Positions 59,055 through 64,000 of a stretch of DNA of 64,000 bases are shown here, in pieces (the first letter of the stretch is position 1; each line of letters begins with the position of its first letter). The stretch comes from Streptomyces phyllanthi (GTDB taxonomy: Bacteria; Actinomycetota; Actinomycetes; Streptomycetales; Streptomycetaceae), in contig NZ_VJZE01000002.1 of NCBI RefSeq assembly GCF_009377205.1, positions 34,069 to 98,068 of the forward strand, written 5' to 3'. Below the pieces are notes generated by a model. It had not been told where the DNA came from. It saw only the letters and a list, made by a program, of their open reading frames with translations, and did no database searches. The position numbers were made by a program, and so were the translations under genes.

Positions 59055-59414
59055 TCACTGCTCTTCGACGGGAGCCAAAGCTATGAGGAGTGCGCGTCTG
59101 AGAGGCTCGACTGCTGCGTCGTCCGCAACAGCGAGGCATAGGTCTGTCTCCATGCCCAAAACGGTGGAGGCTTGGCTTGTAAGCCGCATTCGCAGCAGGT
59201 TTCCGTCTATAGACCAGTCCTCGACGCCGGCTTCGGTGACGTCGTGGTTGGCGTTGGCAAGCTCGTAGTCCTCCAGTTCGGCATCGAAGGCTCCGTCGTC
59301 GGGCAGAGCACGCATGACATGCAGCAAAAAGCCGTGCTCTCCCGGGCCCTCCGCAATCGTTACGGTCAGGACTGAGTCCACCTCTTCGACGTGCGTGTAG
59401 TGAATGTCGAACAC
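59055..59414 (-). CDS. Possible Imm10-like immunity protein
   Basis: The 119-aa acidic protein (GTG start after AGGAGG) has YTHVEEVDSVLTVTIAEGPGE, GFLLHVMRAL and LTSQASTVLGMETDLCLAVADDAAVEPLRRAL, which fit the Imm10 family by pattern. Such proteins usually protect from a neighbouring toxin; no toxin gene is seen, so it is either an orphan immunity gene or a misassignment. Confidence 0.45.
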   Translation of the reverse strand: MFDIHYTHVEEVDSVLTVTIAEGPGEHGFLLHVMRALPDDGAFDAELEDYELANANHDVTEAGVEDWSIDGNLLRMRLTSQASTVLGMETDLCLAVADDAAVEPLRRALLIALAPVEEQ

Positions 59415-59503
59415 TCAGTGCCTCCTGCCGATCGATGTTGATGAGCGGGGACATGCTGCCACGACGTATCGCCCTTGGCATGCAAGGCGGCCGAAGTAGA
59501 TTG

Positions 59504-59652
59504 CTACCCATACGCAGCGGGTCGCGGCCAGACGCGGACCGCCTCCACCAGGGCGTCCTGCACGGCGTCCTCGGCCGCCGCGAAGTCGGCTCCGCGGCGG
59601 ACGAGGACGGTGAGCACGCTCGGCGTGAGGCTCCGATCAGAACCTCGTTCAC
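59504..59652 (-). pseudogene. Remnant of an ECF-type sigma factor N-terminus
   Basis: The GTG at 59652, one base after the YCII-protein stop, starts a frame that shifts after five codons to SLTPSVLTVLVRRGADFAAAEDAVQ and VEAVRVWP, then stops at 59504. These are sigma-70 region 2.1-2.2 phrases of the ECF group that pairs with YCII proteins. Regions 2.3-4 are gone. Confidence 0.6.
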
Positions 59653-59653
59653 C

Positions 59654-60070
59654 TCAATGGCACTCCGTGATGCTAGGCGTCGCGGTCAGGAACGGGCGCA
59701 CCTCGAGCCACTCGTGGATCGGCTTCCCGCCGGCCCCGGGGGCGGCCGACAGTTCCCCGGCCAGCTCGACGGCACGCTCGTAGCTGTCGACGTCGAGCAC
59801 CATCCAGCCGGCGATGAGGTCCTTGGTCTCGGCGAACGGACCGTCGGTGACCGGCGGACGGCCCTCACCCTCGTAGCGAACCCACTTCCCCTCGGGGGCG
59901 AGCGCCTGACCGTCGACGAACTCGCCGGTCCTCTCCAGCCGGGCCGCGAAGTCGTTCATGTACTCCACGTGCGCCGAGATCTCCTCCGGCGTCCACCGGT
60001 CCATCGGCACGTCGTTCACCGCAGCCGGGGCGCCCCGGTAGTGCTTGAGCAGCAAGTACTTGGCCATCAT
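59654..60070 (-). CDS. YCII-related (DGPF-domain) protein
   Basis: The 138-aa product has the YCII/DGPF pattern: YLLLKHYRGAP, TDGPFAETKDLIAGWMVLDVDSYERAVELA and HEWLEVRPF. Such proteins usually pair with an ECF sigma factor as a regulator or as a partner; here the sigma gene is a remnant. ATG 60070 or 60067 follows GGAGAAG. Confidence 0.82.
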   Translation of the reverse strand: MMAKYLLLKHYRGAPAAVNDVPMDRWTPEEISAHVEYMNDFAARLERTGEFVDGQALAPEGKWVRYEGEGRPPVTDGPFAETKDLIAGWMVLDVDSYERAVELAGELSAAPGAGGKPIHEWLEVRPFLTATPSITECH

Positions 60071-60357
60071 TCTTCTCCTCGGTGCTGTACGACCCATGCC
60101 GGTCGCGTTCACCCCGGGGACGGAGCCAGCCACGGGTTCTCGACATCGCCGTCCGGAATTTTTTTGGGGCTCTCGTAGATGAGCCCAGGTGGGCCGTCTC
60201 CCGGTGTCCGGGTCCACGACGTGGCGCGAGGGCTGAACCATCCAAGATCAACAGCGGCCAAGCAACTGTCCATCGGTTGCGGTGTCATCAAGCACGGCGG
60301 TCGTCGTCGCACCTGCTCCCTGCTGCTGCAAATGGTTGTTACGTGGGAATGGGGCAG

Positions 60358-60375
60358 ATATCACTGCCGTGATAT
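60358..60375. promoter_or_regulatory. 18-bp perfect operator ATATCAC-TGCC-GTGATAT
   Basis: Perfect palindrome with the 7-4-7 layout shared with 54223, 56567 and 60470. It lies 230 bp before the radical SAM operon and 288 bp from the YCII gene start. Confidence 0.75.
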
Positions 60376-60469
60376 GCGAATTCGAAGTAGACGTGCTATG
60401 AGCCCGAGCGCTAGATCGCCGGTGGCTCGCAGCACCTTCCAAATCCCGAAAAATTCGCCCCTTGAATCC

Positions 60470-60501
60470 ATATCACACGGGTGATATCACTCGTGGAATT
60501 C
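60470..60501. promoter_or_regulatory. Overlapping pair of cluster operators before the radical SAM operon
   Basis: A perfect ATATCAC-ACGG-GTGATAT (60470-60487) shares its right arm with a second, weaker site ATATCAC-TCGT-GGAATTC (60484-60501). Double binding suggests tight control of the operon that starts at 60607. Confidence 0.75.
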
Positions 60502-60606
60502 CCCCCATCCACATTGTGCGGAAAGCTACTCGTCGCAGAGCCTTATACGGCTCTGCGCCCAGCAGTATCGCTCGTCGTCAGAACAGAGCAATCGAAGGGA
60601 GAGAGC

Positions 60607-60963
60607 ATGCCGACTCCTCGTCGCGCCAAGAACGATCACCTGCTCTACGCCGACGTCGTCGACTCCAAGCAGAAGGCCGGCGTCTGGATGGGCGAGCGTG
60701 ACGCCTACCAGGCGAAGCAGACCGAGATCCTGGAAGCGGTGAAGGACCAGGCGGACTGGGTCCCGATCGAGAACGCGATCATGGTGGTCAGCACCGAACC
60801 CGCTGGCATCACGATCATCGCCCCGAACCCGACCCTTCCCGGCGTGATCGTCCTCGCCGACGGCGGCTCGCCGGAGGCCTCAGCCCAGCTGCAGGCCGCC
60901 GGCGAGGAGCTCGTCCGCAAGGTCATGGCCGAGCGCGGCATCCTCGAAGAGGAAGCGGCCTAG
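60607..60963 (+). CDS. 118-aa protein of unknown function; candidate substrate of the radical SAM enzymes
   Basis: The ATG at 60607 (AAGGGAGAG upstream) starts a small acidic protein with MPTPRRAKNDHLLYADVVDS, a helix with ERDAYQAKQTEILEAVKDQ and a C-terminal helix ending EERGILEEEAA-like. The middle (near 57-85, VVSTEPAGITIIAPNPTLPG) is a hydrophobic beta-like segment. It has no Cys and no leader/core split visible. As the first gene before two radical SAM enzymes it may be a precursor or a carrier; other roles such as a regulator are possible. Confidence 0.7.
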   Translation: MPTPRRAKNDHLLYADVVDSKQKAGVWMGERDAYQAKQTEILEAVKDQADWVPIENAIMVVSTEPAGITIIAPNPTLPGVIVLADGGSPEASAQLQAAGEELVRKVMAERGILEEEAA

Positions 60964-60967
60964 CGCT

Positions 60968-62269
60968 GTGACCTCCTCACAGCTTCTGTGGGGGAAGTAC
61001 ATCCAGTACGTCCGGGACGGCGAGGGCGCCCTCCTCGACCCGGTCACGCTGGACAGCGTGTACCTCGACCGCGGGGAGGTCACTGATCTCTCCGCGGTTC
61101 CCCCGACCGCGACCCACAAAGCTCTCGCCGAGCTCGGCTTCACGCCCGACAGCCCCCGCGCCGATCAGCGTGAAGCACTCCGTAACCGGCTCCACCGACT
61201 CAGCCTGGACCCCGTCCCCCTACGGATCAGCGGCCTGCGCGTCGTCCTCACCGACCGCTGCAACATGAAGTGCAGCTACTGCTTCGTCGAGACCAACACC
61301 GGCAAGCCGGACATGACCGAGCAGGAAATCGCCGAAGGTCTGACCTACCTCTTCGAGACCAACGCCGGCCGCAATGAGGTAGCCATCCAGTGGTTCGGCG
61401 GCGAACCGACAACCCGGTTCGATCTGATGCAACACGGGGACACCCTCGCGGACGCCCTCGCCGAGCAGTACGACGTCAAACGGGTCCGCCGAACAGTCGT
61501 CACCAACGGGGCCCGCATCACCGACGCCATGATCGACCACTTCGCCCGCTACGAGTACGGCGTCGGGATCTCCATCGACGGACCACCCGCCGTCAACGCC
61601 GAAAACCGGCGACTGCTGGGAGGTCAACCAGCCGACGACCGCATCCGGCGCAATGTCCGCAGGCTCCTCGACGCAGACGGCATCCACGTGGGCTGCAACC
61701 TCACCCCCACATCCGCGAACATCGGCCGCCTGGCCGAAACCGTCACCTGGATCATCGACCATCTCGGGCTGAAGTTCATTTACGCCAACACCCCGATCCC
61801 CACCAGCGGACGCTGGACGGTCAAGGGAAGGGAGCTGGCTCAGGAGCTGTACCAGGCGCGCCTCGTCGCCCTTGGGCGCGGTGGAATGATGTTCTCCGTC
61901 CTCGATCGGGCATTCCAGGCCCTCGACCGGCGCCGTCCTATGCTCTTCGACCACATGCAGAGCGACCGGACCCTGAACGTCGCCCTGCTGCCAGGCAGCC
62001 GAGTCAGTCTCTGCGACATCAATTTCACCGCATCCGACTTCCTGTACACCCTCGACGAGCTGCGAGCGGATCCGAACCTGCTGGGAGGCATCGCCAAGGA
62101 CGTCGCCCCCATCCCCGAATGTGGCCAGTGCCCGGCCCTGGCAATCTGCGGGGGGCCCTCACGCAACGAACAACTCCTCGTCGGTGGAGACCGGCCTGAC
62201 CCTCAGATGTGCGACTTCTACACGAGCACCGTGGAGATCGCCGTATGGGACAGCACGGGGGTCCAGTGA
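60968..62269 (+). CDS. Radical SAM/SPASM peptide-modifying enzyme
   Basis: The 433-aa protein from a GTG has a 4Fe-4S motif CX3CX2C (98-105, CNMKCSYC), a TIM-barrel core with WFGGEPT (near 140) and a SPASM-like C-terminus with CGQCPALAICGG (385-396) and Cys415. An N-terminal 80-residue domain with LLDPVTLDSVYL recalls peptide-recognition domains of RiPP maturases. The cofactor binds and cleaves SAM to modify a peptide or protein. It starts five bases after the 118-aa gene. Confidence 0.88.
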   Translation: MTSSQLLWGKYIQYVRDGEGALLDPVTLDSVYLDRGEVTDLSAVPPTATHKALAELGFTPDSPRADQREALRNRLHRLSLDPVPLRISGLRVVLTDRCNMKCSYCFVETNTGKPDMTEQEIAEGLTYLFETNAGRNEVAIQWFGGEPTTRFDLMQHGDTLADALAEQYDVKRVRRTVVTNGARITDAMIDHFARYEYGVGISIDGPPAVNAENRRLLGGQPADDRIRRNVRRLLDADGIHVGCNLTPTSANIGRLAETVTWIIDHLGLKFIYANTPIPTSGRWTVKGRELAQELYQARLVALGRGGMMFSVLDRAFQALDRRRPMLFDHMQSDRTLNVALLPGSRVSLCDINFTASDFLYTLDELRADPNLLGGIAKDVAPIPECGQCPALAICGGPSRNEQLLVGGDRPDPQMCDFYTSTVEIAVWDSTGVQ

Positions 62270-63174
62270 ACACTGCCATCCATCCTGAGAGTCCGCTCGC
62301 GCCAGCCAGGCAGCTGTTCCGCTCCGCCCTCATCAGTACAGCCGGCCACTGCAAGATCGCCTGCGGATTCTGCTTCCGAGCCGACCGGGCCCACGGCTTC
62401 CTCGACATCTCCACGTACACCCGGACTCTGTCCCGGCTGAAGGAGATCGGCGCCGAAGCGATCTGCCTGACCGGCGGAGAACCCACGCACCACCCCGAAC
62501 TCCGCCAGCTCGTCCGGCTCGCCCACCAGTTCGGGATTCCCGTGTCGATCGTCACCTCAGCCCGAGACCCTGATGACGTCGACCGCCTGGCCGACGTCGG
62601 ACGCCTCCTGGCGAACGTCACCGTCTCCGCTGACTCGGCCGGTGCCATGGAACTCGGGCGCACCACCCGGTCCGTTGCATCAGCGGTCGTGACCCTTGAG
62701 CGAATCCCCACCCCAGAGAAAGTTCTCCACCTCACGTACTGGAAACTCACAGCCGACGAGTGCCAGGACGTCTACGAGCGCGTCGACGCGTCTGGGGTGC
62801 AGATTCAGCTCAGTCCGGTGGCGCTCGACGATACGACTCGACAACGCGTCGGCTGCACCTTCTACGAGTACCTTGCCCAGCATAGGGAGGACGCTGCTCT
62901 TCTCAGCCGCTACTTCCAGTTCACGTCCCGGTTCCAAAAGCACCTCACCACCCTCCGAGGCATGCACCTGTACCCCGAGCGGCGGTCATCCTGCGTCTCC
63001 GCGGCCCTGTACGTGTCCGCGAACGGCGAGATCCGCCGCTGCCCCTACGGCAAGTCAGGGGTGAGTGTCCACGCGCCACGCGCAGAGATCAGTCGCTTCC
63101 TCCACGCCGGCCCCCGGGACCGGACTACCCCAGAGTGCGCCGCCATCTGCCGCGCCGACGACACCTGTGAGTAG
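62266..63174 (+). CDS. Second radical SAM enzyme
   Basis: The 302-aa protein has CX3CX2C at 29-36 (CKIACGFC), GGEPTHHPEL near 70 and a Cys-rich C-terminus (SCVSAAL near 255, IRRCPYG, PECAAICRADDTCE) that can hold an extra Fe-S cluster. GTGA overlap with the first radical SAM gene shows translational coupling. The two enzymes probably act on the same substrate in sequence. Confidence 0.87.
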   Translation: MNTAIHPESPLAPARQLFRSALISTAGHCKIACGFCFRADRAHGFLDISTYTRTLSRLKEIGAEAICLTGGEPTHHPELRQLVRLAHQFGIPVSIVTSARDPDDVDRLADVGRLLANVTVSADSAGAMELGRTTRSVASAVVTLERIPTPEKVLHLTYWKLTADECQDVYERVDASGVQIQLSPVALDDTTRQRVGCTFYEYLAQHREDAALLSRYFQFTSRFQKHLTTLRGMHLYPERRSSCVSAALYVSANGEIRRCPYGKSGVSVHAPRAEISRFLHAGPRDRTTPECAAICRADDTCE

Positions 63175-63177
63175 GCG

Positions 63178-63963
63178 ATGACGACCTCAGTCACCACACC
63201 GGAAGAGTTCATCGAACGGTGGTCGACTCCTCCCAACAAGCGCCTCAGCGACGTCCTCACCGCCGCCGACTTCACTTTCCCGCCGGCTCTTGACGTCCTC
63301 GACACCGTCCGGCAAGACGACGAAGTACGCTTCACCATCCTCGGAGACGAGGACTGGTCCGTACGCATGGACCGCACATCGGCTTTCCGCACAGCCCCGG
63401 TCGAAGAAGTGGCCACCTGGACCTTCCGCCTCGTCCACTTCAACCTCACCCGCTTCTACGACGGGCTCCTCAGCGGATTTCAAGAGAAGGTCATGATCCC
63501 CTGGCGAACCCAGCTGTCGAGTTGGGGATTCACCTGGCAACGATGCGCGCCGCTGCTGTTCATCTCGACAGGCGGCGCCTCATCGACGTACCACAACGAC
63601 AACTCACATGGCCTCGTGTGGCAGGTTGAGGGCACCAAGACCTTCCACAGCTACTGGGATCCCGACCGACATCTCACGGCCCAGGCCGCTGTCGTGGGCG
63701 AGACCACCGCAGAGGAACCGCCCGAACACGATCCGGCCGACCGCCAGTCCGTACGGATGGGCCCCGGGGACCGGCTGTGGAGCCACGCCCTGACCCCGCA
63801 CTGGGTGACCACAGAGTCCCCGCTCGCGATGAGCGTCACCCTCTCCCACGGCGGCCTGTGCCACCAGGGTCACTTCGCGGACCGTGAATTGGCCCTGCGC
63901 ACCTACTGGGACCAGCACCCCGACGAGGCATGGAAGCTCGATCTGCGCCACGTTCGCTACTGA
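63178..63963 (+). CDS. JmjC/cupin-like 2-oxoglutarate oxygenase
   Basis: The 261-aa protein has a cupin core with HND (139-141) and a downstream His pair (H203, H208 in WSHALTPHWVTT); H139, D141 and H208 could form the HxD...H iron site of JmjC-type hydroxylases. GLVWQVEGTKTFHSYW resembles the substrate-domain strand of these enzymes. It follows the second radical SAM gene by three bases, so hydroxylation or decarboxylation of the modified product is likely. Reaction is inferred. Confidence 0.8.
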   Translation: MTTSVTTPEEFIERWSTPPNKRLSDVLTAADFTFPPALDVLDTVRQDDEVRFTILGDEDWSVRMDRTSAFRTAPVEEVATWTFRLVHFNLTRFYDGLLSGFQEKVMIPWRTQLSSWGFTWQRCAPLLFISTGGASSTYHNDNSHGLVWQVEGTKTFHSYWDPDRHLTAQAAVVGETTAEEPPEHDPADRQSVRMGPGDRLWSHALTPHWVTTESPLAMSVTLSHGGLCHQGHFADRELALRTYWDQHPDEAWKLDLRHVRY

Positions 63964-64000
63964 CCGGGCCGGGGCCGCCGCAACCCTTTGAGGGGTGCGG

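Larger units (their letters stand above)
60071..60606. other. Regulatory region between the YCII gene and the radical SAM operon
   Basis: No gene is supported. It contains the operators at 60358-60375 and 60470-60501. The second lies about 105-137 bp before the 118-aa gene, so a promoter of that operon probably lies near it. Confidence 0.5.

Overview
The window is high-GC DNA with strong G/C bias at third codon positions, many GTG starts, tightly overlapping operons and gene families typical of Streptomyces (WhiB, a gvpO-A-F-G-J-L-S-K gas vesicle cluster, MAB_1171c-type membrane protein, PucR regulators, zinc-ribbon XRE regulators). It reads as an accessory part of a Streptomyces chromosome or large plasmid: remnant genes, IS fragments and a group II intron lie between intact operons. 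No rRNA or tRNA gene and no CRISPR array was seen.

Layout. 1-3.7 kb: early-gene edge of an integrated phage or similar element (partial WhiB, DnaC-like ATPase, replication initiator-like protein, divergent three-HTH regulator). 3.7-7.8 kb: amidohydrolase / MAB_1171c membrane protein / ImmA-IrrE protease operon, then an F420/PPOX oxidoreductase. 7.8-11.5 kb: decayed IS5-type element whose transposase is split by a complete 2.17-kb group II intron; its companion HTH gene is broken by a 40-bp tandem duplication. 11.6-31.4 kb: stress island with a PucR regulator, a dnaK-grpE-cbpA-cbpM-clpB-trx-UBP finger-(CNB/TrxR-like) operon, hsp20, a phosphoribosyltransferase/erythromycin-esterase fusion, a hydrolase, an MFS transporter, DUF2267 and PsiE. 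31.9-35.6 kb: gas vesicle operon. 35.6-47.8 kb: pseudogenes, two unknown genes, a frameshifted universal stress protein, phosphoketolase, HAD phosphatase, an aldehyde dehydrogenase and IS remnants. 47.9-53.5 kb: a kinase-like protein, LuxR-type regulator, glutamine-synthetase-like ligase, APC permease and an unknown protein, probably for polyamine, ethanolamine or amino acid use.

53.7-64 kb is the most novel part. Two paralogous zinc-ribbon XRE regulators (each followed by a HAD phosphatase or kinase-like gene) and a third operon share an 18-bp palindrome, ATATCAC-N4-GTGATAT. The third operon encodes a 118-aa protein, a radical SAM/SPASM enzyme, a second radical SAM enzyme and a JmjC/cupin-like oxygenase. 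It looks like an autoregulated peptide- or protein-modifying pathway, possibly an undescribed RiPP-type system, and it may continue past the right edge.

The stress genes fit together: foldase chaperones and disaggregase, thioredoxin, Hsp20, PsiE, universal stress protein and phosphoketolase recall both the proteobacterial transmissible stress-tolerance locus and the mycobacterial dormancy (DosR) gene set. Partial copies of island genes (MFS transporter twice, phosphoribosyltransferase, 121-aa protein) show that the island has grown by duplication and is decaying by frameshift and IS activity.
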